In this document: in pieces, positions 51,405-60,165 of the stretch
How positions within the stretch are numbered: the stretch's first letter is position 1
How the letters are laid out: each line of letters starts with the position of its first letter
From: an uncultured Aquimarina sp.
GTDB lineage: Bacteria; Bacteroidota; Bacteroidia; Flavobacteriales; Flavobacteriaceae
Reading direction: 5' to 3'
Assembly (NCBI GenBank): GCA_947496705.1
Contig: CANMDW010000017.1
Coordinates: forward strand, 1 to 64,000
DNA length: 64,000 bases
Program-made: the position numbers and the translations under genes
Notes under the pieces: generated by a model
The model's input: only the letters and a program-made list of their open reading frames with translations
The model's database searches: none
What the model was told of the DNA's origin: nothing

Positions 51405-53114
51405 TTAAATGAGTATCAAAGTATTATTTTTTTTCTCTAATTGCTTTAAAAAGAAAGAAGGATAAATTCCAGTTTTTTTATAAAACAACTTAGAAAACAC
51501 TTCTGTTGATTTAAAACCGATATCATGAGCTATTGCTTTTATGGTATATTTTCTGAATTTACGATTCTGTTTTAGTTCTTCAATTACATATTCTATTCTC
51601 AAATCATTGATATAGTTACTAAAACTCTTTTCTTTAAAGATATTTACGACCTTAGACAGGTATCTTGAATTAGTATTAAAGTTCTTTGCTAATTCGGTAA
51701 TAGTTAATCCAGCATTAAGATATCCTTTATTTTTTTCAAATACTTCGAGTTTTTCAAGTATACTATCAATAAGTTCTTCAGGAATTCCAATATCTTCAGA
51801 ATTCTGTTTTTCCTTTTCTACTTTTTGTTCTTTACTAATTACTTCATGTTTATTATAGAATTTTAAAAACCGTTGTTTGTATATTTTTCTTTTACGATTG
51901 TTATAAAAAAGAATTGATGTTATGATTAGTAATAAAACTACAAGAAAAATGATTAGCGTATGATTAGTTTTTTTGTTTTCTCTGAGAGAGTTTATGATTT
52001 TTTCTTTTTCTATAATTAGATTAGGAGTTGAATATTCCTTTTCAATATTCTTATAGAGGTACTTAAAATCCTTATTAATTACACTATCTAATCCAAGTAT
52101 TTTATCTATATACTCGACTTGTTTTTTAGCATCCTTTTTCTCTTTGTAAATCTTAAGTAGTAATTCATAACAAGATCTCATTCGTGCTGGAGGTATCGAA
52201 TCTACCTTATCTAAGAAGAATATTGACTTTTCCAGATCATTTTGCTCATAATATGTTTTTCCTAAATACAAATCTGCTATAGCTACATTCTTATCTTTAA
52301 TGATATTACTAAACAACAACTTAAATTTATTTAAACTATCTATGCTAGCTTGATATTTTTTTTGGTGATGATTAATTAGTCCCGATGAAAGTAAAAAATA
52401 ACCATAGTAAACACTATCATTGAATTTTAGTGAAAGATGCATCCCTTTTTTCATATAGTAATAGGCAGAGTCATAGTTTTTTAACCTGACATATCCATTA
52501 TTAACTGCAAATAAAGATTTTAAATAATCTCTTCGATACTTTTTATTCGATTCATTTTTTTTTTCAAAATAATCCAAGGTAGATTTATAACGATTTAATG
52601 AATCTTCTAGTTCGCCTAAATTAATTTTAAGTATTCCAATAAAAAAATTCACTCTATTCTTTTGATCAAGATTTTTACTTTTGGTGGCGTAGTGATCTGC
52701 TTGTATTAATTCGTCTAGAGCTTTTGAGTATAATCGAATTCGACCAAAATTTCTTGCTTTTAGAAGATGCGCTCTAGCTGGATATATATAATTTTGTACT
52801 GCTTCGGTAAGGTTTATAATACTATCGCCATATTTAATAGCACTAGGCTCATCAGAAATTAATCCGAGTAAATATAATCCATCACTTTGTTTAATAATAT
52901 CGCCCTGTTTCTTTGCTTTACTTACATATGCGTTAGCATATTTTTTATAGAGTAAAGTGTCTTTTCTTATTTCTTGAAAATTTTCTGATAATTTTTCATA
53001 ATCAAGATTATACCATAAATCAATATCAGATATGACTTTGTCTTGAGCTAAGGTTTTCTTAGAACAAATAAAGAGCAATAATAGCAAAAAGTAGGCGAGT
53101 TGAGGTTTTATCAT
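51405..53114 (-). CDS. Membrane-bound TPR-AraC transcription regulator
   Basis: This 569-residue protein has a signal peptide (MIKPQLAYFLLLLLFICSKKTLAQ), a TPR-like region (about 60-340, e.g. YSKALDELIQADHYATKSKN), one membrane helix (about 385-405, TLIIFLVVLLLIITSILFY), a coiled-coil linker, and an AraC-type double helix-turn-helix at the C-terminus (ITELAKNFNTNSRYLSKVVNIFKEKSFSNYINDLRIEYV and IKAIAHDIGFKSTEVFSKLFYKKTGIYPS). The TPR domain is periplasmic and the DNA-binding domain cytoplasmic, so it can sense an extracytoplasmic ligand and act directly on DNA. The adjacent KGG peptide is a candidate ligand or target gene; that is inference. Confidence 0.92.
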   Translation of the reverse strand: MIKPQLAYFLLLLLFICSKKTLAQDKVISDIDLWYNLDYEKLSENFQEIRKDTLLYKKYANAYVSKAKKQGDIIKQSDGLYLLGLISDEPSAIKYGDSIINLTEAVQNYIYPARAHLLKARNFGRIRLYSKALDELIQADHYATKSKNLDQKNRVNFFIGILKINLGELEDSLNRYKSTLDYFEKKNESNKKYRRDYLKSLFAVNNGYVRLKNYDSAYYYMKKGMHLSLKFNDSVYYGYFLLSSGLINHHQKKYQASIDSLNKFKLLFSNIIKDKNVAIADLYLGKTYYEQNDLEKSIFFLDKVDSIPPARMRSCYELLLKIYKEKKDAKKQVEYIDKILGLDSVINKDFKYLYKNIEKEYSTPNLIIEKEKIINSLRENKKTNHTLIIFLVVLLLIITSILFYNNRKRKIYKQRFLKFYNKHEVISKEQKVEKEKQNSEDIGIPEELIDSILEKLEVFEKNKGYLNAGLTITELAKNFNTNSRYLSKVVNIFKEKSFSNYINDLRIEYVIEELKQNRKFRKYTIKAIAHDIGFKSTEVFSKLFYKKTGIYPSFFLKQLEKKNNTLILI

Positions 53115-53839
53115 TACCGTGTGATACTAAACGTCATTTTTAAATTAGATTATAAATATACTATTTTCCTTTAGACTTCTTTTTTATAGAGTTTTTCTAA
53201 ATCAACAACCTAGGAGTAAGCTCAATGTCATTAAGTTGAAAGCATAATAAACTGATAATCAATTGTTAAAAAAAATAGATATTTGGGCAGAAGTATCCGA
53301 AAGTTTATTGAAAAATGAAGAGAGAACGATGCTTTAAAAACCTAAAACACTAACGGTCAAGACCTGACAGGTTTTCGAAACCTGTCAGGTCTGATTTCGT
53401 GATAAAAAGATATTTTCCAAAGATCAGCCTGAACGATGCTGATAAATTAATGGGTTCCGGAGATTTCATCAATATTTTAGAAAAATTTCGGATGCTAGTG
53501 ATTTGGGGAATTATTCTTAGATATCACGATTTTAGATTAGAAAAATTTTTTTTCAATATTATAAAGTACTGAAAACCATTGTATATAATTTTTTTATGGA
53601 TCAAAAATCAACAAATAACAACTTTTTATTTGCTTGATAATCAAAACATTACAGTATAGCTAAATGACATGGGGAGCAAGCTCACGGAGAATTAAACCCT
53701 CTATGAGGGATTAAATCAATTGTTAAAAACTATCATCTATATTCATGAATCTCGATCTCGATTTTCATGAAACTGGACTACATCCCCTTGCAAAACAATC
53801 ATCTGCACTCCTATATTTGACTCCAACAAAACACAAAAA
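53115..53839. other. Gene-poor stretch with a palindrome
   Basis: AGACCTGACAGGTTT (53360-53374) pairs with AAACCTGTCAGGTCT (53378-53392), a 15-bp stem related to the hairpin at 75-107. A reading frame of about 57 codons from a GTG at 53399 and a 21-codon stretch ending near 53335 look weakly protein-like, but they have no recognisable family and no start signal, so I leave them uncalled; they may be remains of a decayed gene. Confidence 0.5.
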
Positions 53840-54100
53840 ATGGAAGTCTATCCACAACCGCACAAGCACAAGCACATCACAAAAATTGTACAGGCATTAC
53901 ACCTTACGATGGATACCTTTATATACAATCTGTTGCACCATAGTGCTTACGAGATCATCCTCTATCTCTGGATCGATAAACTATACTATAAAGACAAAAC
54001 CAGTGACGAGGCAGTGCAGCTTATCTATAAAGCACGTAACCGGTTTTTGCTCCAAAATAAGTTTGATTTGTGTAATAACCCCAATGCAAACCCCTCTTGA
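53840..54100 (+). CDS. Small protein of unknown function upstream of the peptide-export genes
   Basis: This 86-residue frame has ordinary flavobacterial composition (Lys, Asp, Tyr, Ile) and a likely helical body (IVQALHLTMDTFIYNLLHHSAYEIILYLWIDKLYY, DEAVQLIYKARNRFLLQNK). An overlapping longer frame (53745-54125) is rich in Ser, Thr and Cys and looks like an out-of-frame reading. No known family is recognised. It precedes the 162-residue unknown gene and the HlyD/ABC exporter in the same direction and may belong to that locus. Confidence 0.55.
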   Translation: MEVYPQPHKHKHITKIVQALHLTMDTFIYNLLHHSAYEIILYLWIDKLYYKDKTSDEAVQLIYKARNRFLLQNKFDLCNNPNANPS

Positions 54101-54265
54101 ACCATCCTGCTTATGCTTTCTTTAAGTAAGTGAGTGCAAGAGATAGTGAATTCTGAGTGTATGAGATGCAAAATTAAGAATTAATAAGAGGCTTCGGACT
54201 TCAAACAAACAACGTTGGAATGATGGTCATTCTGGCAATAAAAAATAATATAAATTTTTAACATC

Positions 54266-54754
54266 ATGAGAAACGTTATTCAAGATCAACTAAATCAGGA
54301 AGAGAAACAACTGGCAGAAAGTTTAGTAACACAACTAGAGAACATCTTTACTAGCAAATTATCGGCCCTGACCGAAAAACAACGCCAGGATTACAAGGCT
54401 ATTAATGAAAAGAACAAACTCTTTGTGAATAAGGTTTGGGACTACCACAATCATAGTGCGGGACTCAGCTCTCCCGATGTCGATTGGGTAGAGTTTGAGA
54501 GTGATTATACCGCCAGAATATATATCGAAGCATTGTTGGGCCGTATGGAAAGTCTGGTATATCGCCTGGAGAGTACCAAGATCCTACACGATTACGATAA
54601 CTATCAGGATTCTCTAAACGATTATGCGTATTCACAATACAGTAAAGGAGCAGGTAAACCTGGATTTACAGAAAAGGTAGCAGAATTACGACAATTTTTT
54701 AATCGTACCAAAAGCCCGATTAAAACAGACGAGACAGACACAACACAAGAATAG
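54266..54754 (+). CDS. Unknown helical protein upstream of the exporter
   Basis: This 162-residue, charged, mainly helical protein (QLNQEEKQLAESLVTQLENIF, ALLGRMESLVYRLESTKILHD) has no signal peptide, membrane segment or recognisable motif and is probably cytoplasmic. It is followed by a 200-bp inverted-repeat element and then the HlyD-type adaptor, all in one direction. It could be a cytoplasmic accessory or immunity factor of the peptide-export locus, but only position supports that. Confidence 0.75.
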   Translation: MRNVIQDQLNQEEKQLAESLVTQLENIFTSKLSALTEKQRQDYKAINEKNKLFVNKVWDYHNHSAGLSSPDVDWVEFESDYTARIYIEALLGRMESLVYRLESTKILHDYDNYQDSLNDYAYSQYSKGAGKPGFTEKVAELRQFFNRTKSPIKTDETDTTQE

Positions 54755-54761
54755 GCAATTA

Positions 54762-54965
54762 GGCCAAAAAGACGTTCTATTGGGCCAAAAAGGCCCTCGA
54801 TTAGAGACTAAAAGTAAAAATTTAGACCCGAAGGCATCAAAATTTAGGCTTTGCTCGTAGAAATTTAGACCAAAGTTGTTGAAATTTCAATAACATCATC
54901 CCAAATTTGGGATTGCCATAGTCTAAATGTTTGTTGAAATGATCCAACAGAACGTCTTTTTGGCC
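54762..54965. repeat. Long inverted-repeat element, GGCCAAAAAGACGTTCT arms
   Basis: GGCCAAAAAGACGTTCT (54762-54778) and its reverse complement AGAACGTCTTTTTGGCC (54949-54965) enclose about 170 bases. Inside are the shorter direct copy GGGCCAAAAAGG (54782), three copies of AAATTTAG(A/G)C (54829, 54840, 54861) and the inverted pair TTTAGAC/GTCTAAA. It begins right after the unknown gene stop codon. From 54966 to 55236 I see only the A+T-rich leader of the next gene. Confidence 0.78.
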
Positions 54966-55236
54966 CATAGCTTTACTCGGGAGCCTTAAAAATGGATCCA
55001 TAACATTAAAACTTTAAGAATAACAACCCAAAATAGCATCGGCCAGCATTTCTTATACAACATCAAAACACCTACTACACTAACTCTACCTCATCATCAT
55101 CATACCCATTACATTGCAAAAAATCATTCAAATAACCAGAAATCATGAAAATTATTAAGCAGCTTACTATAATTATAATGAATCATTTTGTCTTAATGTA
55201 AACCCATTTATTTTTTAATCTTTACAAAACAGAAAG

Positions 55237-56409
55237 ATGAAGCAAATATTTCCAAAAGAAATTATAGAACATACCGTAGAAGCCTACCAGTTTAAGCACA
55301 GTAGTACAAGTAAGATCATCTATACTATCGTATTGGTTGCCTTTATAATTGTATTAGCACTCTTGCCTTTTATTAAAATTGATATTTATACTACAGCAAG
55401 AGGTGTTCTAAAACCTAGTAAAGAAAGAATAAAGATTACCCCATTACAATCCGGAAAAGTAGTTTTTGTAAATATGTTAGATAATCAAAAAGTAACAAAA
55501 GGAGACACTCTTTTGATGACTAATGCTTCAGCAATACTAGAAAAAATGCAAATTTCTGCTCTACAAATACAAGAGACCCACCTATTTATTTCTGATTGTG
55601 AATACTTGATAAATACTACTCACCCAAAATTCAACAACCTTCAATCTGCCCGATATCAAAAGGAATACCTGTATTTCAAACAAAAACTGCAAGAACTACA
55701 GACACGAATTAAGAAAACAAAAATCGATTATCTGCGTAACCAAAAACTGTATAAAAAAGGAGTTATTGCTAAAGTAGAATACGAAAATACTCTTTTTGAA
55801 TTTCAATTAGCATCCAATAGTTTAAAACAATATAAGAGACAACAAAAAAATAGTTGGCAAACGATCTTAACTGACTATGAGAATTCGATTAGAGAGTTAC
55901 AAAACGATGTATCACAATTAGAAGAGCGTCAAAAGGAAGTAGTGATTACAGCACCAATAGATGGAGTTCTTAAGAATGTAACAGGCCTAGAACCAGGTAG
56001 CCTGATTGCGGGAGGGATCAATATAGCAGAAATATCTCCTGACACAGGGTTAATTGTAGAGTGCTATCTCTCTCCTTCAGATATCGGTATGGTTAGCCAT
56101 AAAAAGAGTGTAAATTTTCAGATCGATGCTTTTAATTATAACCAATGGGGGCTGGCCACAGGAAAAATTCTGGAGATCAGCAAAGATGTAGATATGATTA
56201 ATGACCGACCTGTTTTTAAAGTACGCTGTGCTATCAACCAGAGCCATTTGCAACTCAAAAATGGTTTTAAAGGTAGTTTTAATAAAGGAATGACGCTAAG
56301 TGCCCGATTTGAACTCACCCGGCGTACTTTATCCGAACTACTATACGATAAAGTTGATGACTGGTTAAATCCTTCGAGTCCTGCAATAGCTGGGAATGTT
56401 AAATACTGA
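55237..56409 (+). CDS. HlyD-family membrane fusion protein (peptide exporter adaptor)
   Basis: This 390-residue adaptor has a cytoplasmic N-terminus, one membrane helix (about 29-48, IIYTIVLVAFIIVLALLPFI), a lipoyl-type half motif (KPSKERIKITPLQSGKVVFVNMLDNQKVTKGDTLL), a long coiled-coil hairpin (about 115-235), the second half motif (VVITAPIDGVLKNVTGLEPGSLIAGG) and a beta-barrel domain (ECYLSPSDIGMV). It bridges an inner-membrane ABC exporter to an outer-membrane channel, which is not encoded here. The C39-peptidase ABC transporter gene starts 137 bases downstream, as in bacteriocin export systems. Confidence 0.95.
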   Translation: MKQIFPKEIIEHTVEAYQFKHSSTSKIIYTIVLVAFIIVLALLPFIKIDIYTTARGVLKPSKERIKITPLQSGKVVFVNMLDNQKVTKGDTLLMTNASAILEKMQISALQIQETHLFISDCEYLINTTHPKFNNLQSARYQKEYLYFKQKLQELQTRIKKTKIDYLRNQKLYKKGVIAKVEYENTLFEFQLASNSLKQYKRQQKNSWQTILTDYENSIRELQNDVSQLEERQKEVVITAPIDGVLKNVTGLEPGSLIAGGINIAEISPDTGLIVECYLSPSDIGMVSHKKSVNFQIDAFNYNQWGLATGKILEISKDVDMINDRPVFKVRCAINQSHLQLKNGFKGSFNKGMTLSARFELTRRTLSELLYDKVDDWLNPSSPAIAGNVKY

Positions 56410-56546
56410 ATATCGAATGAAGAAGTTAGTGAGTATTTGAGTCTGCGAGAAAATAAATTCTTAATGCTTTGGATTTAAGCCTTCGAACGCTTACATAATA
56501 AACGTTGCTTCTCTGCTTTTTTGAATCTATGTAATTGAATAAAAAC

Positions 56547-58745
56547 ATGTCTAAAACAAAAATAAAACAACACGATATTACCGATTGTGGAGCTACTTGC
56601 CTGGGATCTGTAGCAGCGCATTATAAGTTACAATTACCTATAGCTAGAATCCGGCAATTGGCAAGTACAGACAAAAAAGGAACCAATGTATTGGGATTAA
56701 TTGAGGCAGCCGATAAACTTGGATTTGAAGCCAAAGGGGTACGTGGGGATATCGAAAGTCTATTAAAAATTCCTAAACCTGCCATTGCTCATGTGATCAT
56801 CGATGAAAAATTACAGCATTATGTCGTGATTTATGAAGTTACCGCAGCATATATAAAAATTATGGATCCGGGTGATGGCAGGTTTCATAAAAAAACACAT
56901 GAAGAATTTACCAAAGAATGGACAGGGATATTGGTGTTGTTATTACCTAAAGAAGAATTTACCACAGGCAATGAAAAAGTATCTGTTTTTAAGCGTTTCT
57001 GGTTTTTACTTAAACCTCATAAAGGAGTATTAATACAGGCTTTTGTTGGAGCCATCATCTATACCCTATTAGGGTTTTCTACCTCTATTTATATTCAAAA
57101 ACTTACCGATCATGTGTTAATCGGTAGTAGTACAAAGTTATTGAACTTGCTGGGAATCGTTATGATCGTTTTACTGGTATTAAAACTGATTATTGGTGTA
57201 TATAAAGATGTTTTTTTGGTCAAGACCGGGCAGCAAATTGATGCTCGTCTCATATTGGGATACTACAAACACTTATTAAAGCTGCCTCAACAATTTTTTG
57301 ATACGATGCAGGTAGGAGAAATTATCTCCAGAATTAATGATGCCGTAAAAATTAGAACCTTTATCAATGGAGTATCATTAAACCTTACCGTAAATGTATT
57401 AATTCTTGTATTTTCTTTTGGATTGATGTTTACATACTATTGGAAATTAGCATTGATCATGCTCTGTATAATTCCTTTATATGCAGTAATGTATATCATT
57501 GCTAACACCCTTAACAAGCGTACCGAACGGGGAATTATGGAGAAATCTGCAGATCTGGAGAGTCAGCTGGTAGAATCTCTAAATGCAGTGGGAACGATTA
57601 AGAGATTCGGTCTTGAAGATTTTGCAAATGTCAAAACTGAAACCCGTTTTATTAGTTTATTAAAAACAGGATACAAATCAGCGTTGAACAGTGTATTCTC
57701 AAGTTCTGGCACAGAGATAATAGCACAATTATTTACTATTATCCTGTTATGGAGTGGTTCTTTTTTTGTAATTCAGAAAGAGATTACTGCCGGAGAACTT
57801 ATGGCGTTTTATGCAATCATAGGATATTTTACCAGTCCTGCTGCTAGTTTGATTCATGCAAATAAAGAAATCCAGAACGCATTAATTGCAGCAGATCGTT
57901 TGTTTGAAATTATGGATCTGGAGCGAGAAGAAGAGTCCCAAAAAATAAAACTCCGAAAAGAAGCCATAGGTGATATAGTGTTCTCTAATGTAGGATTTAG
58001 ATACGGATCCAGAGTAGAGGTGTTTAAGGACTTCAACCTTACAATACCAAAGGGAAAAATCACCGCAATCATAGGAGAAAGTGGCTCGGGCAAATCAACG
58101 TTAATGTCATTACTGCAAAATATTTATCCTATACATAAAGGAAAAATATCCATAGGAGATCAAAATTTAAAGCATATAGAGCATAATAGCCTTAGAAACC
58201 TGGTTAGTGTTGTGCCTCAAAAAATAGATCTTTTTGCCGGTAATGTAGTAGAAAATATTGCTGTCGGAGAATTTGCACCCAATATAGAACGCATCATGCT
58301 TGTCTGTAAAACCATAGGAATCCTTGGGTTTATAGAGAACCTTCCCAATAGTTTTACTACTTATCTGGGAGAAAATGGAGCCACTTTATCTGGAGGACAA
58401 AAACAACGCATAGCAATTGCCAGGGCTTTATATAAAAATCCCCATGTGCTGGTACTAGACGAGGCTACATCATCCCTCGACAGTACTTCTGAAAACTACA
58501 TCCAAAGAGCGGTGCAAAGCCTGCGAGATCAGGATAAAACCATCATCATTATTGCACATAGACTCAGTACTGTAATTAATGCAGATAAAATAGTGGTTTT
58601 AGAAAAAGGAGAAGTGGTTGAAGAAGGAAACCATGAAATATTGTATGCTCGCCAGGAAAAATACTATGAGTTATGGCAAAAACAGATGCCTGTATTATCC
58701 GGGATGGTTATAAATGATACCAAACCGGTATTACAAATTACTTAA
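56547..58745 (+). CDS. Peptidase-containing ABC transporter (C39 bacteriocin-type exporter)
   Basis: This 732-residue PCAT protein removes double-glycine leaders and exports the mature peptide. The N-terminal C39 peptidase has catalytic Cys14 in HDITDCGATC, the His in LQHYVVIYEV and the Asp in IMDPGDGRF. About six membrane helices follow (residues about 155-440). The nucleotide-binding domain has Walker A (GESGSGKST), signature (LSGGQKQRIAIARAL), Walker B (VLVLDEATSSLD) and the H-loop (IIAHRLST). I chose the ATG at 56547; the frame also has a TTG 12 bases earlier. GG-leader peptides are encoded 530 bases downstream and are the expected substrates, with those at 34109, 34465 and 41752 also possible. 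Confidence 0.97.
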   Translation: MSKTKIKQHDITDCGATCLGSVAAHYKLQLPIARIRQLASTDKKGTNVLGLIEAADKLGFEAKGVRGDIESLLKIPKPAIAHVIIDEKLQHYVVIYEVTAAYIKIMDPGDGRFHKKTHEEFTKEWTGILVLLLPKEEFTTGNEKVSVFKRFWFLLKPHKGVLIQAFVGAIIYTLLGFSTSIYIQKLTDHVLIGSSTKLLNLLGIVMIVLLVLKLIIGVYKDVFLVKTGQQIDARLILGYYKHLLKLPQQFFDTMQVGEIISRINDAVKIRTFINGVSLNLTVNVLILVFSFGLMFTYYWKLALIMLCIIPLYAVMYIIANTLNKRTERGIMEKSADLESQLVESLNAVGTIKRFGLEDFANVKTETRFISLLKTGYKSALNSVFSSSGTEIIAQLFTIILLWSGSFFVIQKEITAGELMAFYAIIGYFTSPAASLIHANKEIQNALIAADRLFEIMDLEREEESQKIKLRKEAIGDIVFSNVGFRYGSRVEVFKDFNLTIPKGKITAIIGESGSGKSTLMSLLQNIYPIHKGKISIGDQNLKHIEHNSLRNLVSVVPQKIDLFAGNVVENIAVGEFAPNIERIMLVCKTIGILGFIENLPNSFTTYLGENGATLSGGQKQRIAIARALYKNPHVLVLDEATSSLDSTSENYIQRAVQSLRDQDKTIIIIAHRLSTVINADKIVVLEKGEVVEEGNHEILYARQEKYYELWQKQMPVLSGMVINDTKPVLQIT

Positions 58746-58814
58746 AAACAAACTGTTACCCCTTCGCAAGCAAAAAGTGTATAGTTAACAAAAAATTATC
58801 AAACGAATATTATC

Positions 58815-59087
58815 ATGAACATCGTTATCAAACAAATAGAACTTATTGAACGAATTGATCGCCTCATTCGTATGCAGGCAACAGGTTCTCCTAAGGTACT
58901 AGCCTCGAAATTGGGGATCTCAAGAACCAAAGTATATCGTTTGGTTGATATTATGAAGGACCTAAACGCTCCCATAGAATATAACTTTACGATACAAAGC
59001 TTTGTATATGTAGAAGCTGTAACGTTTACATTTGGATTTATAACCAGAGATTTAAGTCATGAAGAAGCTACATCCATATATGGATGA
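58815..59087 (+). CDS. Small HTH-domain protein
   Basis: This 90-residue protein has a helix-turn-helix of the HTH_11 type in the middle (LIRMQATGSPKVLASKLGISRTKVYRLVDIMKDL), followed by a beta-type wing (PIEYNFTIQSFVYVEAV). It lies 69 bases after the exporter gene and 186 bases before the first GG peptide gene, all in one direction. Most likely it regulates the peptide genes or the exporter. No sensor domain is present, so its signal, if any, must come from a partner. Confidence 0.88.
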   Translation: MNIVIKQIELIERIDRLIRMQATGSPKVLASKLGISRTKVYRLVDIMKDLNAPIEYNFTIQSFVYVEAVTFTFGFITRDLSHEEATSIYG

Positions 59088-59273
59088 AAAGATTTTCAAA
59101 ATACACAATATATGGAACTGCGTCCCGAAAAATGGGACGGAGAGTTTTTAGTATTGTAATGTAAAAGGAATTGCACAAAACCTTTTACACTTGTTGCAAC
59201 AAGAATGCTTAGAGATGATTTGACGAAATCTGATCTAAAAAATTAAATTATTAATTATAAAAATTTATAAAAA

Positions 59274-59405
59274 ATGAAAAACTTAGAAAATTTTGGGGTT
59301 CAACATATGAGTTCTGAAGAAATTAAAGAAACCAATGGAGGATTTGGTCTAATAACAGCACCAATACTTGGGTTTATTTTAGGATATGTAGTAAATAAAA
59401 AATAA
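59274..59405 (+). CDS. GG-leader peptide precursor with hydrophobic core 1
   Basis: A 43-codon ORF (ATG at 59274, TAA to 59405) encodes a 23-residue leader MKNLENFGVQHMSSEEIKET ending NGG. The 20-residue core FGLITAPILGFILGYVVNKK is hydrophobic, long enough to span a membrane, and ends in two Lys. The leader follows the bacteriocin pattern (LxxF, EE, then GG at -2/-1). It lies in the exporter locus, so it is the most likely substrate of the C39 transporter. An A+T-rich leader precedes it. Confidence 0.85.
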   Translation: MKNLENFGVQHMSSEEIKETNGGFGLITAPILGFILGYVVNKK

Positions 59406-59415
59406 ATTAAAAATT

Positions 59416-59562
59416 ATGGAAGATTTAAAAGAATTTAAAGTAAAAGAATTACCTTTAGAAGCTAAATCCATTACCAATGGAGGCTCGATTATTGCGGCAG
59501 GGATACTTACTGTTGCATTATTCATGGCTGGGTATCAAGTTGGAAAAGATTTTGCTCAATAA
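59416..59562 (+). CDS. GG-leader peptide precursor with hydrophobic core 2
   Basis: A 48-codon ORF starts 10 bases after the previous peptide. The leader MEDLKEFKVKELPLEAKSIT ends NGG and matches the neighbour leader at L4, F7, V9 and TNGG. The 25-residue core starts SIIAAGILTVALFMAGYQ and ends in VGKDFAQ, a membrane-spanning hydrophobic segment with a polar end. The two could form a two-component membrane-active bacteriocin, a known arrangement in other phyla; here it is inference. Confidence 0.85.
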   Translation: MEDLKEFKVKELPLEAKSITNGGSIIAAGILTVALFMAGYQVGKDFAQ

Positions 59563-59571
59563 TTTACTATT

Positions 59572-59676
59572 ATGGAAACAATGCAAAACAAAACTAGTAC
59601 TATTTTAATTTGGAGTAGTTTGATCACTCTTGGTCTATTTATGTTGGGATATCAACTAGCAAAATATTTTATCTAA
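59572..59676 (+). CDS. Leaderless small membrane peptide, sister of core 2
   Basis: A 34-codon ORF starts 9 bases after the previous stop (ATG at 59572, TAA to 59676). It has a short polar N-terminus (METMQNKTST) and one membrane segment (ILIWSSLITLGLFMLGYQLA) with the ending KYFI. The stretch LFMLGYQLAK parallels LFMAGYQVGK in core 2, but the GG leader is missing. It may be an immunity peptide or a membrane form of the same family; this is inference. A terminator follows. Confidence 0.7.
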   Translation: METMQNKTSTILIWSSLITLGLFMLGYQLAKYFI

Positions 59677-59730
59677 GAGATAGCTAAATATTCTATCTTC
59701 TACTTATAAAAAATAGTAATAAAGTGTTAG

Positions 59731-59760
59731 ATGCCCTTTTTTGAATTCAAAAAAGGGCAT
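59731..59760 (+). terminator. Intrinsic terminator of the hydrophobic peptide operon
   Basis: ATGCCCTTTTTTGAATTCAA and the following AAAAGGGCAT form a perfect 30-base palindrome (59731-59760), followed by TTTTTC. It lies 55 bases after the last peptide stop codon. Confidence 0.85.
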
Positions 59761-59959
59761 TTTTCATAGACTTCCTCTAGTATATCAACTACAAGGTCAT
59801 TCTTTTTTAAGGCAGCTTATCAGTTGGCACCGTACAGTTCGAGGAAAAAATCACTGATTTTTATAAATAATTCAATCGAATTTCATGCAAAATTACTTTT
59901 CAGACACCTTCTTTATATTTTGATTTTTGTTAAATTAGACACATTAATAAATGTAAGTC

Positions 59960-60118
59960 ATGTTAATGAAAAATCAAAAAACATTTAATTTCAAATACAA
60001 AACAGATATGAAAAAAGAAATGGTTAAAAGCATCCCCTGGATAATTCTTTTATTAATTTTTGCTTCTTACGTGGTAGGGGTTTTTGTTGGTAATATAGGT
60101 ATTAAGTTGCCTTTTTAA
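59960..60118 (+). CDS. Possible small membrane peptide at the end of the export locus
   Basis: A 52-codon ORF (ATG at 59960; an internal ATG at 60008 would give 36 codons) has a basic N-terminus and one membrane helix (IPWIILLLIFASYVVGVFVG), then NIGIKLPF. There is no GG site. It lies between two strong terminators (59731-59760 and 60166-60188), so it would need its own promoter in the 280 bases between. The shorter form resembles the leaderless peptide at 59572 in layout. It could be an immunity peptide, but its existence as a gene is less certain. Confidence 0.5.
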   Translation: MLMKNQKTFNFKYKTDMKKEMVKSIPWIILLLIFASYVVGVFVGNIGIKLPF

Positions 60119-60165
60119 AATAAATAATCCTCGGGGTATTTACCCTTTAGTGAATAAATTACAAG

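Noticed and set aside
53399..53569. 57-codon frame starting at GTG, possibly a gene fragment
   Set aside because: It is weakly protein-like but lies in very A+T-rich DNA with no start context, no motif and no partner; kept only as a remark in the gap description.
53745..54125. 126-codon frame on the plus strand
   Set aside because: Its composition (rich in Ser, Thr and Cys) is that of an out-of-frame reading; the overlapping 86-codon frame at 53840 has normal composition.
55146..55202. 18-codon ORF (MKIIKQLTIIIMNHFVLM) before the HlyD gene, a possible leader peptide
   Set aside because: It is too short, in A+T-rich DNA, and has neither a GG site nor an attenuator structure.
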